Part shown: positions 10,881-20,154 of the stretch, one piece after another | Position numbering within the stretch: position 1 is the stretch's first letter | How the letters are laid out: each line of letters begins with the position of its first letter | Assembly (NCBI GenBank): GCA_019695305.1 | Contig: JAIBAG010000010.1 | Coordinates: 26,566-90,565, forward strand | DNA from: a bacterium | Lineage (GTDB): Bacteria; UBA10199; JAIBAG01 | Length of the DNA: 64,000 nt | Reading direction: 5' to 3' | Translations under genes and position numbers: made by a program | Notes under the pieces: model-generated | What the model saw: the letters and a program-made list of their open reading frames with translations, nothing else | Told to the model about the DNA's origin: nothing | Databases searched by the model: none

Positions 10881-11422
10881 TAGCGAGGGCCCTGAATATA
10901 GGCAAAACCACTGTAAAAAATTTCAAAATCGTCAGTTCCTAAAGCATAACTATCGGGATCCGACACATACACAAAATCAAACACACACTGATTCATTTTT
11001 AGAGTTACCGTATCAAGCACCACCGTAAGCCCATCCACTTTACCTTGCACCACACGCCTTAGCGCATCACGGCCAGCTACGGTAATGGCATTAAGCTGAC
11101 GTACTTTTTCTTCGGTCATCCCATACGATGTTTGACGCGCTAACGTTTCCAGAGGACCATCATCAAAGCTTTGTTTACAAAACGAACTCACACTAATAGA
11201 AGCCTCGCGTTGGGTATTTTTAAATAAAATAGCACGGTAGTTAAACGAATCTTTCTTCCAATTACTGCCCAGCTTACCAACCCTAAAGGAACCGCCCTCA
11301 GTTTGCACCAACCCATGCTTAAAACCCTTCACACTGCCGCGTTGATCCACACCGCCAAAACACGAAGTGATAAAAAGAGGGATAAGTAAAAAGACAACCT
11401 TAGACAAGTGCCGATAATCCAT
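10880..11422 (-). CDS. Lipoprotein coupled to the Mla transporter, unknown function
   Basis: A 180-residue lipoprotein. The signal peptide ends in a lipobox (LFITSC, Cys about residue 21) followed by FGGVD. No catalytic motif is recognised; the mature part contains strands such as GGSFRVGKLGSNW and a late FDFVYVSDPDSYALG, so it is probably a small beta-rich domain. The ATG at 11422 gives a clean signal peptide; an upstream start at 11464 would collide with the divergent maf gene. One-base stop/start overlap with mlaE suggests an accessory role in lipid transport, possibly at the outer membrane, but this is context only. Confidence 0.75.
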   Translation of the reverse strand: MDYRHLSKVVFLLIPLFITSCFGGVDQRGSVKGFKHGLVQTEGGSFRVGKLGSNWKKDSFNYRAILFKNTQREASISVSSFCKQSFDDGPLETLARQTSYGMTEEKVRQLNAITVAGRDALRRVVQGKVDGLTVVLDTVTLKMNQCVFDFVYVSDPDSYALGTDDFEIFYSGFAYIQGPR

Positions 11423-11464
11423 GATAATTGTGGATAAGATAACGAAATTAGCCCATTTAAACAA

Positions 11465-12061
11465 ATGAATTTATTAAATCAAAAGCTTCCTTTAATTTTA
11501 GCCTCTGGTTCTCCTCGCAGGATAGAATTGTTAAAAAATGCAGGATTTGAGTTTACCATAGCACCGGCGGATATTGACGAAACCCCGCGCCCACGTGAGA
11601 TGCCAATGGATGCAGCTTTACGATTAGCGATGGCCAAGGCACAAGCGGTAAGCGCCTCATTAACCAATCCATCTTTGGTGTTAGCCGCCGATACCCTCAT
11701 TGCATTTCAGAACTCTATTATAGGCAAGCCAAATAGCCCAGAACATGCGTTTAGCCTGTTAAAACAATTACTGGGTACTTCTCATGAAGTGATTACCGGA
11801 TTTTATTTGCTCAAAACCCACCCCAAACCCATACCTCTTCTTTGGGATGCCATCATTTCCAAAGTAAGTATGCGCAATGCTCAAGACGATGAAGAAATTT
11901 GGGATTATATTAAAACTGGTGAACCTATGGATAAGGCCGGTGCTTACGCTCTACAAGGTATAGGTCAAAAATTTGTGGAAAGCGTGGAAGGATCACACAA
12001 TAATGTTATTGGACTTCCTATTGAAGCCATCCTACCGGTACTTAAACAATATGCCTCTTAA
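11465..12061 (+). CDS. maf: Maf family nucleotide pyrophosphatase
   Basis: A 198-residue Maf protein. The N-terminus has the signature LASGSPRRIELLKNAGFEF, and later motifs DEEIWDYIKTGEPMDKAGAY and QGIGQKFVESVEGSHNNV are diagnostic. Maf enzymes hydrolyse non-canonical or canonical nucleoside triphosphates (dTTP, UTP, modified bases) to monophosphates and have been linked to septation control. Cytoplasmic. Divergent from the mla-linked lipoprotein and overlapping the following phosphoesterase start by 11 bp. The Shine-Dalgarno is poor. Confidence 0.95.
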   Translation: MNLLNQKLPLILASGSPRRIELLKNAGFEFTIAPADIDETPRPREMPMDAALRLAMAKAQAVSASLTNPSLVLAADTLIAFQNSIIGKPNSPEHAFSLLKQLLGTSHEVITGFYLLKTHPKPIPLLWDAIISKVSMRNAQDDEEIWDYIKTGEPMDKAGAYALQGIGQKFVESVEGSHNNVIGLPIEAILPVLKQYAS

Positions 12062-12956
12062 ATTAAGGCTAAAAGAATTTTTTAGAACTCTACATCACCG
12101 CAAATGGGTGCGTGTTATTTTATATATTTTGATTAACGTGGGGCTACCAATAGTAGGCACTTATGCCAATTTTATAGAAGTCCGCCGCCTGTCTGTATCG
12201 CGCATACCCTTACCCATCAAAAAAAACCTGAAGCTCAAAATTGCTCAATTAAGCGATATCCATATGGGACCAACCAATAACTCGGTATCTTTTTTACAGC
12301 GGGCCATTCGCACTCTTAATAACCAAAAACCCGATATCATTTTACTTACCGGCGATTTTTTACAATGGGACATGAAATATTCAAAGGCCTTGGCCAATAT
12401 ACTTGCAAGTCTTAAGGCCCCACTGGGCGTATATGCAAGCCTTGGTAATCATGATTACGGGGTTTGCCATCCTGGAGAAGAACCGCATGATCCGGTAGAT
12501 TTTAACCAGTTTATAGCCGACCTAAAAACAAAGGGAATTAAAACACTGCACAACCATGCGGTAGTTTTTGAAAACTATTCCACACCTTTTAATTTGGTAG
12601 GGCTTGGTGATTTATGGACCTCCTCTTTTAAACCAGAAGACGGATTTAAAAACATCAACCCTCACTACCCCACTATTTTAATGTCGCACAATCCCGATAG
12701 TTTTGAAGCACTCCAAAATTATCCTTTTGATTTGATGTTATCGGGGCATGTTCACGGCGGGCAAATTTCGTTTCCTTTTATTGGACCTTTGGTAGTCCCT
12801 GTTAAGCACCGGCACTTAAGACGGGGACTGCATGAAGTAGCAAAGGACAAATGGCTCTATACCAACAGGGGCTTGGGATACACGCTCAAGGCACGTTTTT
12901 TATCAATCCCAGAAATTGCTATTATAGATATTACAGGCTCTTTTCCATCCGCATGA
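12051..12956 (+). CDS. Membrane-anchored metallophosphoesterase (YaeI/YkuE-like)
   Basis: A 301-residue calcineurin-like phosphoesterase. One N-terminal membrane helix (VRVILYILINVGLPIVGTYA) precedes the catalytic domain. The metal-binding motifs appear in order: AQLSDIHMGP, LLTGDFLQ, SLGNHDYG and LSGHVHGGQISFP. The family includes YkuE and LpxG-type hydrolases acting on phosphodiesters or UDP-lipids at the membrane; the substrate is not defined. ATG 12051 is preferred, overlapping the maf stop by 11 bp. The 3' end overlaps the convergent EamA gene by 26 bp. Confidence 0.9.
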   Translation: MPLKLRLKEFFRTLHHRKWVRVILYILINVGLPIVGTYANFIEVRRLSVSRIPLPIKKNLKLKIAQLSDIHMGPTNNSVSFLQRAIRTLNNQKPDIILLTGDFLQWDMKYSKALANILASLKAPLGVYASLGNHDYGVCHPGEEPHDPVDFNQFIADLKTKGIKTLHNHAVVFENYSTPFNLVGLGDLWTSSFKPEDGFKNINPHYPTILMSHNPDSFEALQNYPFDLMLSGHVHGGQISFPFIGPLVVPVKHRHLRRGLHEVAKDKWLYTNRGLGYTLKARFLSIPEIAIIDITGSFPSA

Positions 12957-13767
12957 TAACAATACAAGTAATAATAACCACAACGCTTCCAGCAATAGAG
13001 TAAACGGAGGGCTTTTCATTCCATAACAACAGGCCTGATAGATACGACATGACCACGGCACTATAAGCCATGGGGGAAATTTTTGAAATTTTACCAAGGC
13101 CATAGGCTTTGGTAATGGTTAAAATAGCCCCCGTTCCCATCACACCGGCAGCAATTAAGAAAGATAAATCGTAGGGCGATGGCATAATTGCTTGTGTAAG
13201 CATAAAGGGTGTTGCAAAAAGAAAAGCCGCTATCACAAAAAATATGCCTACACGGAGAGGTTCTTCGCTTTTGGATAAAATATGAATGAGCACCAAATCG
13301 AGTGCTGTTAAAAAGCTGCCCAAAAGTGTTATAAAAGCCGACGGCCCAAATGTATCAAATTGCGGCGCCAAAATAATATACACCCCCGCCCATCCAATGA
13401 GTGTGAGAATTATAAGCAAAAACTTTGGTTTTTCTTTCAAAATAAAAAAATCGAGAACCACAATAAAAAGTGGGAAGGTCGTAAACAGAACCATCGATTC
13501 GCCAAGAGGTAATTTGGAAAGCGAATAAAAATTACACATCATGGAACCCGCTCCGGCCAGCGCTCTAATCAGCATAATTTTGGGGTTAGCAGGAATAAGC
13601 GAAACCTTGTAATACAACATGAGAAAAGCCAAACAGGAGATTGAAACCAGCGAACGAATCCACACAATTTCCATCACATGAAGAGAGGAGCTTACAAATT
13701 TAACGCACACAGCAAGAGCTGTAAAAAAGAACTCGCCTATTAAGATAAGAAGATACGGATTATTCAC
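12931..13767 (-). CDS. EamA/DMT superfamily transporter
   Basis: A 278-residue membrane protein with ten predicted hydrophobic helices arranged as two EamA repeats, from LLILIGEFFFTALAVCV at the N-terminus to SIAGSVVVIITCIVIM at the end. The motif RALAGAGSMMCNFYSLSKLPLGESM in helices 3-4 (cited in part) resembles S-adenosylmethionine and drug/metabolite exporters. The start appears to be GTG at 13767; no downstream ATG preserves the first helix. The substrate is unknown. Confidence 0.85.
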   Translation of the reverse strand: MNNPYLLILIGEFFFTALAVCVKFVSSSLHVMEIVWIRSLVSISCLAFLMLYYKVSLIPANPKIMLIRALAGAGSMMCNFYSLSKLPLGESMVLFTTFPLFIVVLDFFILKEKPKFLLIILTLIGWAGVYIILAPQFDTFGPSAFITLLGSFLTALDLVLIHILSKSEEPLRVGIFFVIAAFLFATPFMLTQAIMPSPYDLSFLIAAGVMGTGAILTITKAYGLGKISKISPMAYSAVVMSYLSGLLLWNEKPSVYSIAGSVVVIITCIVIMRMEKSL

Positions 13768-13809
13768 CCAAGTGAGGTACGTAAAGCGAGGGCAAAGATC
13801 AAGTTCATT

Positions 13810-14421
13810 TTACAACTGCAAATTAACACGCACACTCACATCACATTCTTGGCTAAGTGTTGTGTTTACCCACCACCATTTTTCTGAAGAAAATACACTC
13901 ACCGTCTTTGTTTGTACTTTATCCCACTGACGGGCCAAAGCTAAACGCTGACTTTCCAATTCTTCAAGCTCATCATAAACAGATTCTTGCTCTCTTTCAA
14001 ACTGGTTTACATAAGCCTGGCCAAAACGATCGCGAATATTGGTTACAAGGCGATGAGTTTGTTCTATGGCAGTGGTAATTTTTTCAAGGTCATCAGCGGC
14101 CTTTTTAAGGCTATTACAAGAATTATTCATGGGATGGTTAGATTCAAATACGGCCAAGTCATTGCGAATACCTGTTACCGCTGTAATCAACATTTGGGAT
14201 CTTTCGGCAAATTTACCAGCAACTATCGCTTGCCACTCTTCTCTTGCCTGAGTCGCTCTTTCAAAAGTTACTGGAGCCCTGGTTGCCCTATCGTCTTGAA
14301 CCACATCCTCATCATCTAAAATACCCTTAATACCGTTGTCCTTCACCACCTTATAAGAAGAAACATTATTAAATTTTTCTATGTCTGTACGGATATAAAG
14401 ATAAGTAGAATTTGCGCCCAT
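13810..14421 (-). CDS. Coiled-coil hypothetical protein
   Basis: A protein of about 203 residues, not recognised. It has long amphipathic helices with heptad character (roughly residues 65-190, with runs such as LKKAADDLEKITTAIE and YDELEELESQRLALARQ) and a short beta-like tail (QECDVSVRVNLQL). No signal peptide follows from the ATG at 14421, which also lacks a good ribosome binding site. A GTG at 14499 lies inside the terminator hairpin and is unlikely. The gene follows that terminator, so it probably has its own promoter. Function unknown. Confidence 0.5.
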   Translation of the reverse strand: MGANSTYLYIRTDIEKFNNVSSYKVVKDNGIKGILDDEDVVQDDRATRAPVTFERATQAREEWQAIVAGKFAERSQMLITAVTGIRNDLAVFESNHPMNNSCNSLKKAADDLEKITTAIEQTHRLVTNIRDRFGQAYVNQFEREQESVYDELEELESQRLALARQWDKVQTKTVSVFSSEKWWWVNTTLSQECDVSVRVNLQL

Positions 14422-14472
14422 GTGGCTGGTAAAACAAATAAAACTAGGGCAGTCAATACGCGCTGCGTTACA

Positions 14473-14513
14473 ATAAAAAACCCCGGGGCTTATGGCCACC
14501 GGGGGTTTTTATT
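14473..14513. terminator. Bidirectional rho-independent terminator
   Basis: A GC-rich hairpin (about AACCCCGG against CCGGGGGTT, with a short loop) flanked by A-runs on one side and T-runs on the other. It lies just after the stop of the 14538-15755 lipoprotein gene on the minus strand. Confidence 0.75.
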
Positions 14514-14537
14514 TTAATGCACAACAAAAAACAGGTT

Positions 14538-15755
14538 TTACGAAGGCTGAACAGCACTCCAGCAATCGATATAATTCGAATCAACACTATTAATATTGTT
14601 ACATTCGGTAACCGATTCCGCTTCAAAATCGATAATGAATTCTTCCGCACCGGTTGAATCGCAATCAAACACTTCATCACCGGTAAAAGCTGCGTTTGTA
14701 GCGGCATCTTCCTGGGTAATGGAATCGGGCAAGGTTACATCGGTAACATCAGCCAAAAAGTCGTTAGAATCAACAACAGCGGTTGTATCGCCATTCCAGC
14801 TTTCGGTGCCACTATCTTCATAGTCATCACCACCATGAGTTCCTGACATACTGTATTTGGCAGCGCCATCACCAATGGCAATGGTGGTCATAGCATCATC
14901 GTTTAATAACTCGGCAATGGCATAGGTATGATTAGAATAGGTTTCGGTATCTTCTCCGGAACTAAAACTACCATCTTCAGATGAAGCAATGGTTGCTGTA
15001 TCAGGCCCTTGATCAAAAGTAGTTTCACCAAAGCCTTCTCCATCATTATCGACGGAATTAGATACATACTGGGTTACCATCGATTTGCTGGTAAATTCCA
15101 GGCTATCGTTCAACTCACCAGTAATGGTAGCCACCTGGTTCCCAGTACCATGTTCGTCATCCCAGGCCGATTTTGTGGTGATACTTAAACTGGTACCATT
15201 ATTGTAATTAATATAATCGGTTTGGTTCCCTGCCGTACACGACCACATTTTAAAATCGGTAATTACATCGCCACTTTTAGTAACCTGCATTTTAACAACA
15301 AAATCTTCGCCAGGGCCTTCACCTTCAGGGGCATTTAAAAATGTCACAGCAAACGTATGAGCGTTACCATCATACAAATCGGCCGTTACACCACTATTGG
15401 CTTCGTTCTCCATAGAAGACTGCATGTAACAAAGCACCATGTCGGCAAACGACATATTTTTAAGAGATTGTTTAACACCTTGTGTTGTTAAACACATGGC
15501 CATGCTGCTATCAGAATCAAAAGAACTATCATCCACTTCACTTAACACTTTTCCCGATTCGGCAAAATCAGGCTGAATGGAGCGTCCTAAACTGCCGCTA
15601 ATCGCTTCGGTAACAGCACTGGTGGCACGTGGCAAATCGCCGATATCACTAATACTGGCTCCTGTTGTACCAGAACCCGAGCCTGAGCTGCCGCAGGCAA
15701 CCGAAAATAATAATCCCAAACAAGACAATGCCGATGCTATTTTTTTAGTCTTCAT
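14538..15755 (-). CDS. Asp/Ser/Thr-rich lipoprotein, unknown function (paralogue A)
   Basis: A 405-residue lipoprotein. Signal peptide and lipobox are clear (LGLLFSVAC, then GSSGSGSGTTG). The mature protein is very acidic with many Asp, Ser and Thr and scattered Cys. It shares with its upstream neighbour the late motif GDEVFDCDS and general layout, so the two are paralogues. A Shine-Dalgarno (AAGGAA) sits just before the ATG. No known domain is recognised; an outer-membrane or surface location is likely. Terminators flank it on both sides, so it is probably monocistronic. Confidence 0.8.
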   Translation of the reverse strand: MKTKKIASALSCLGLLFSVACGSSGSGSGTTGASISDIGDLPRATSAVTEAISGSLGRSIQPDFAESGKVLSEVDDSSFDSDSSMAMCLTTQGVKQSLKNMSFADMVLCYMQSSMENEANSGVTADLYDGNAHTFAVTFLNAPEGEGPGEDFVVKMQVTKSGDVITDFKMWSCTAGNQTDYINYNNGTSLSITTKSAWDDEHGTGNQVATITGELNDSLEFTSKSMVTQYVSNSVDNDGEGFGETTFDQGPDTATIASSEDGSFSSGEDTETYSNHTYAIAELLNDDAMTTIAIGDGAAKYSMSGTHGGDDYEDSGTESWNGDTTAVVDSNDFLADVTDVTLPDSITQEDAATNAAFTGDEVFDCDSTGAEEFIIDFEAESVTECNNINSVDSNYIDCWSAVQPS

Positions 15756-15792
15756 GATTTTCCTTTTTAGATATGAATTGAATAAATAAAAT

Positions 15793-15823
15793 ACCCCCCT
15801 AAGGCTTTAGCCCTAAGGGGGAT
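15793..15823 (-). terminator. Rho-independent terminator after the paralogue B lipoprotein
   Basis: On the minus strand CCCCCTTAGGGC, loop TAAA, GCCTTAGGGGGG, then TATTTTATTT. It starts 16 bp after the stop of the upstream gene. Confidence 0.85.
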
Positions 15824-15838
15824 TGAAATATTTTTTAA

Positions 15839-17533
15839 TTACCCTTCAAGAGGCTGAATGCACATATGAAGGCTCTCATCACAACGCGGCGCATTCTCAT
15901 ACGATCCGCAGTCATCATCGGTAGCACAGGTGTAACCGCACACGCTAATATCCATTTCTTCAATAGCCACACAATCCACACCAGGGCCATAGGCGGTACA
16001 ATCATCAACGGTGGCACACAAGCTGTTGCAGTACATTGCATCACCACCACGAGACGTACACCCTGCGCCATCTAAATCGGCAATAGCGCCACATTCCGAA
16101 ACATCACTACATTCTTTGGTGTAGTCAGAATGAATCTGGTCAAATTCACCCATCAATTCATGACCACCGTCTTCCACTTGCTGTTCGCTACCCTGATCAA
16201 AACAAGGAACATTGGTTCTGTCAAAATCGGGCTCGGCACAATTTTCACTAACTGCTGCCATTAAGGCTGTGGCATCTTCAACGTCTGCAACTAAATCTGT
16301 AAATTCACTTTCAGATTCGCAATCCCATACTTCATCACCTTCAAAGGCAATAGTGGGTGCAGCATATTCATCAAGCTCAGTTGCATCAACTCCATCAAAG
16401 TATTCAACATCGTCGCTAGCAGCAATAAGCGAAATTAAATTTTCGCTATCATCTGTTGAATAGCTGAAACACTCGGTGCCACTGTTACTAAAGTTACAGT
16501 TCCCATCTTCATCTGCGGCTTCAATGAAATCGGTAGGCCAAGTTAAACTTTCAAAATCGGTGTCTTCACTAAATTCAACCCAGCAAATAGGATCTTCGCC
16601 ATCAAATCCGCTGGCATCCAAATCGTCTTCAAACAACAATTGGCCAGCAAGCATTCCAGGATAGGAGCCAGTCGATGAAAATTTGGCACAACCTTCATCG
16701 GCATTGGTTTCGCCATAAGCCTGTGTTGTCCAGGTTCCCCATTCACTATCATCACCGCCCGACTGAAAAGCCGAACCCACAATATTTTTAAGTGTACCGT
16801 CATTTAAAGCTGAAACGCTAATGCTACCACCACCCCAGGGACCATTAAAAGAACCGGTCACACTGGCTTCATCGCCCACTTCAAAATCGGCAATATCTTT
16901 ATCAGGTAAGTACGATTGAATTTGCTGACCAAAAGTACCAAAATCTTGTTCATCATGAATACCTTTTGAAAACACATCAAAACGGCCATCATCGGTTACA
17001 GCATAACGTGTATAATTGGTTTGGGTATAGGTATCTCCGTCGGCACTTTCACACACAAAAAGCTCAAGTTGATCGTTATTTAAACCAATCTTGACACGAA
17101 TATTCATTCCAGAAGGACCTTCTTCTTCATCCTCAAGGTCAGAAAAATCCATAGAATAGAAGCCGTAAGTGTTTTCAGGAACTGTTAAACCCTGGGTAGT
17201 TTCCAGCGTTTCAATAATACATTTATCAAATTGTTGCTGTGTAACCTGCGCTTTTACTTCTTCAAGTTGCATGCGCATTTCACAACCAGCATACGAAAAA
17301 CTGCCCACTTCACCAATCGTTCGTGCAAGAGATGGCGATACACTCGCATCTGAAGCTGCCGCTACATCCAAGGCATCGATATCAAAATCAGGAACTGTCG
17401 ATAACGAACGAAGGTCGGCTGTTGTAGCGCCTCCGTCTGTCGATCCTGACGACGATGACGAACCTCCGCCGCAAGCTGTTGAAAAAATTAAACTCGATGC
17501 AAAAACAAATGATAAAAGTTTCGATGGCTTCAT
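15839..17533 (-). CDS. Asp-rich lipoprotein with Cys-rich C-terminus (paralogue B)
   Basis: A 564-residue lipoprotein. Lipobox LIFSTAC is followed by a Gly/Ser linker (GGGSSSSSGSTDGG). The long central region is acidic, and GDEVWDCES is shared with paralogue A. The last 85 residues are rich in paired cysteines (CNSLCATVDDC, CGYTCATDDDC), like the small disulfide repeats of many myxobacterial and delta-proteobacterial secreted proteins. Several disulfides are likely, so it should be exposed outside the cytoplasm. A purine-rich Shine-Dalgarno (AAGGGGGGA) lies upstream. Function unknown. Confidence 0.8.
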   Translation of the reverse strand: MKPSKLLSFVFASSLIFSTACGGGSSSSSGSTDGGATTADLRSLSTVPDFDIDALDVAAASDASVSPSLARTIGEVGSFSYAGCEMRMQLEEVKAQVTQQQFDKCIIETLETTQGLTVPENTYGFYSMDFSDLEDEEEGPSGMNIRVKIGLNNDQLELFVCESADGDTYTQTNYTRYAVTDDGRFDVFSKGIHDEQDFGTFGQQIQSYLPDKDIADFEVGDEASVTGSFNGPWGGGSISVSALNDGTLKNIVGSAFQSGGDDSEWGTWTTQAYGETNADEGCAKFSSTGSYPGMLAGQLLFEDDLDASGFDGEDPICWVEFSEDTDFESLTWPTDFIEAADEDGNCNFSNSGTECFSYSTDDSENLISLIAASDDVEYFDGVDATELDEYAAPTIAFEGDEVWDCESESEFTDLVADVEDATALMAAVSENCAEPDFDRTNVPCFDQGSEQQVEDGGHELMGEFDQIHSDYTKECSDVSECGAIADLDGAGCTSRGGDAMYCNSLCATVDDCTAYGPGVDCVAIEEMDISVCGYTCATDDDCGSYENAPRCDESLHMCIQPLEG

Positions 17534-17776
17534 ATGAATAGATCCCCCCTTAAAAAGGCCTTGTTAAACATGTAAAGCCTGGGAATAGAGCAAATGATAT
17601 GCCACTTAGGTTTTATTTTTTTATTTTGATTATCAATATGTTACAGACGTAGAGGGATGGTTCCAGAGGTAGGTTTTCACCCCCTCTATTTGGCTATTTC
17701 TTGTAAAACGTATTATTTTTTAAAGACTTATCTAAGATGTCAAAAATTGCCGGAGGGCGTCAAAATTTTCCACTTT

Positions 17777-17914
17777 TTAGCAAGGTTTGCATTCGCCATC
17801 TTCATCTTCACCGCACTTGCAGTTTTCTTCGTGAATGCTGGAACTTGCCTGAGATAAAACAGGTTGGGCTACCGAAGCGAGTAAAACTAACAGAATTAAA
17901 ATTAGATTTTTCAT
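17777..17914 (-). CDS. Small secreted Cys-rich peptide (45 residues)
   Basis: A short frame starting MKNLILILLVLLASVAQ, with cleavage likely near VLSQA, then a mature peptide of roughly 23 residues ending CKCGEDEDGECKPC. Four cysteines lie within the last 14 residues, in an acidic context. The signal-peptide-plus-Cys layout and absence of any competing gene on either strand support coding. The Shine-Dalgarno is weak (AAAG). Such peptides may chelate metal or form a small disulfide knot; no function is known. The divergent two-component operon starts 160 bp away. Confidence 0.55.
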   Translation of the reverse strand: MKNLILILLVLLASVAQPVLSQASSSIHEENCKCGEDEDGECKPC

Positions 17915-18074
17915 ACTTTCTTTGCTTACTGTAAAAAAAATCAATTCGTTTTGCCACCTCTAATTTCATTATTTTTTGATAACAAACCAAAGTGTGGAAG
18001 TAACAATTTTTTAATGTAATGCCAGTTGCAAAGAAGGCTTCTTTTTGGAACAGTGGGTATTGAAAGGACAACAA

Positions 18075-18755
18075 ATGAAAATTATAGCCGTTGAAGACGA
18101 AGCCAAAGTTTTAAATTTTATTCAAAAATCTCTCTCACAAGGAGATATCACTGTAGACCCAGCTAAAAACATAGATGAACTCTACGGGTCTCTCCTCTCC
18201 GCAAAATATGATGTAATCATTCTAGACCGCCTTTTAAATGGTGTTGATTCACTCACTCACATTGCTGAAATCCGCAAAAAAGCGCCTGAATCAAAAATTT
18301 TAATTTTAAGCGCATTATCGGATGTAGACGAAAAAGTTAAAGGCCTCTCCGGTGGTGCCGATGATTATTTGGCCAAACCCTTTCATGTACAGGAACTATT
18401 AGCCCGCATCCGCGCCTTAACCCGCCGCGCTGGCGATACCCCCCAAAACAACAGCCTTACTTTTGAAGATATTAATGTACAGCTCGATACTCAGCGCGTA
18501 AGCCGCAGCGGTAAAAAAGTGGATTTAACCGCCAAAGAATACAAACTCCTTACGTTTTTGATGAAAAAGCCAAATCGGATTTTTTCTAAAGCCGAACTGA
18601 TAAACCAAGTGTGGGAGCTTAATTTTTACCCCGAGAGCAATATCGTAGAGGTCGTTGTAAACCACCTTCGCAATAAAATTGATAAAGGTTTTGAAAAAAC
18701 TCTCCTCCATAGCCGCAGAGGTACCGGTTACTGGATAGGCGAAAAAGATTTGTGA
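18075..18755 (+). CDS. OmpR-family response regulator
   Basis: A 226-residue two-domain regulator. The receiver domain has acidic residues E7/D8, phospho-acceptor D51 (VIILDRLLNG), the Ser in LILSALSD and the Lys in YLAKPFHV. The C-terminal winged helix has LTAKEYKLLTFLMKKPNRIFSKAEL (quoted in part: LTAKEYKLLTFL) and ends in the RGTGYW signature. ATG 18075 is chosen because AAAGGA precedes it by six bases. It is followed after 31 bp by the cognate histidine kinase. Closest functional class: CusR/QseB-like metal or envelope stress regulators, not more precise. Confidence 0.95.
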   Translation: MKIIAVEDEAKVLNFIQKSLSQGDITVDPAKNIDELYGSLLSAKYDVIILDRLLNGVDSLTHIAEIRKKAPESKILILSALSDVDEKVKGLSGGADDYLAKPFHVQELLARIRALTRRAGDTPQNNSLTFEDINVQLDTQRVSRSGKKVDLTAKEYKLLTFLMKKPNRIFSKAELINQVWELNFYPESNIVEVVVNHLRNKIDKGFEKTLLHSRRGTGYWIGEKDL

Positions 18756-18786
18756 CTTTTTTGCCAATTTGAGACAGTAGCAGTCC

Positions 18787-20133
18787 ATGAAACTTTCTCT
18801 CCATTGGAAAATTACGCTGAACATGTGGATTGTAGCAGCCCTGTGCATACTCTTGGCTCAGAGCTTATCCACGTTCATCTATTATAAAAATCAGGAAATC
18901 AATATCGAGAATGAATTAGCGGGCACAACATCAACACTCATTGCTTTGGGAATATCTAATTATCACGGTTTGGAACGTTTTCAGGAGTTAGATGCCTTTG
19001 TGGACGAAATTTTAAAACTGGAAAAAGTACAAAAGGTGATTCAGGTTTATACCGGGCGCGGCAAAATGATGTTTTCGTCTCGCATGATGGGCAACGAAAA
19101 ATTTAAAGAAGCCTTTCATACTCCCGCCAAACCATCTTTTAAAACCAATACTATTGAAGGTAAAAATTATAAGGTACTCGTTACTCCCTACATTGCACAA
19201 TCTGGGAAACAATATTTCCTACTTGCAGCCATGAGACTCCCCTCTTTTAAGGGAATTTTTATTTCCACCCTGGACGAAAGCTTGATGCTGTTTATTCTTT
19301 TATCCGTTTTCGTTCTTTTTATCTCGCGCTACCTAGCAAGCCGCATGATTGAGCCCGTTAAAACTATCGCCCATCATTTAACCTTAATGGACCCGGCCAG
19401 CATGAAAGATTGGGAACCACTCATTGTCCCTAAAGCTGGTGATTATTTAAAAGATATCGTCAGTGGGGTTAATCACCTGTCGCGTCGCGTAAAAACAGCA
19501 CTTTATACGGTAAGCCGCACCAATCGTTACCTGGCCCATGAACTACGAAACCCACTCGCTATCATTTTGGGCGAAGCCGAAATGGCCCTCATGCGCGACA
19601 AAATGACAGATGACGAATATAAAGCTGTGTTAAAGAGCTCGCTTGAAGAAATTGAGCGTATGAAAAATGTGATTGAAACGGTTTCTCGCCTCTCACTCAA
19701 ACAACGCAACAGTTACAAACCTTCGCCGTGTGAATTAGTCAATTGGCTTAAAACAAATAAGCCCGCCTGGGATAAAATTTTGGGTGATGAATTGGTTACT
19801 CATTTCGAAACCGATCAGGCAGTCGTTGTTCTGGATCAAGATCTTCTATACCGCCTGGTGGACAATTTAATACGTAACATTAAAGTACATGGTCAAAGTA
19901 AAGCCAGTTTAACGTTAAATAAAACCGATAGCAAAGTAGAGCTTGTTGTTGAAGACGATGGACTAGGGATGTCAGACGAGCTTTTAAACGAGCTTAATAC
20001 CGGACAATCGACAAATAGCAAAATTGGCATTGGTCTTTCTCTATGCTTGGAAATAGCCTCTATTTGCGGTTTTAAACTTATATTTAAAAATAAAACGACT
20101 GGTGGCCTTAAAACAACTATTGTGCTCGAGTAA
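18787..20133 (+). CDS. Sensor histidine kinase
   Basis: A 448-residue membrane kinase. First helix at residues about 13-35, a periplasmic sensor region to about 155, second helix near 158-180 (LFILLSVFVLFISRYLA), then a HAMP-like linker. The phospho-acceptor is H251 in LAHELRNPLAI. The N box (VDNLIRNIKVHG), the G1 box (VEDDGLGMSDE) and the G2 glycines (KIGIGLSLCL) are all present, so the kinase should be active. It pairs with the preceding response regulator. The sensed signal is unknown; the secreted Cys peptide divergent from it is a possible target. Confidence 0.95.
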   Translation: MKLSLHWKITLNMWIVAALCILLAQSLSTFIYYKNQEINIENELAGTTSTLIALGISNYHGLERFQELDAFVDEILKLEKVQKVIQVYTGRGKMMFSSRMMGNEKFKEAFHTPAKPSFKTNTIEGKNYKVLVTPYIAQSGKQYFLLAAMRLPSFKGIFISTLDESLMLFILLSVFVLFISRYLASRMIEPVKTIAHHLTLMDPASMKDWEPLIVPKAGDYLKDIVSGVNHLSRRVKTALYTVSRTNRYLAHELRNPLAIILGEAEMALMRDKMTDDEYKAVLKSSLEEIERMKNVIETVSRLSLKQRNSYKPSPCELVNWLKTNKPAWDKILGDELVTHFETDQAVVVLDQDLLYRLVDNLIRNIKVHGQSKASLTLNKTDSKVELVVEDDGLGMSDELLNELNTGQSTNSKIGIGLSLCLEIASICGFKLIFKNKTTGGLKTTIVLE

Positions 20134-20154
20134 GCTTGATAATATACCTCCATC

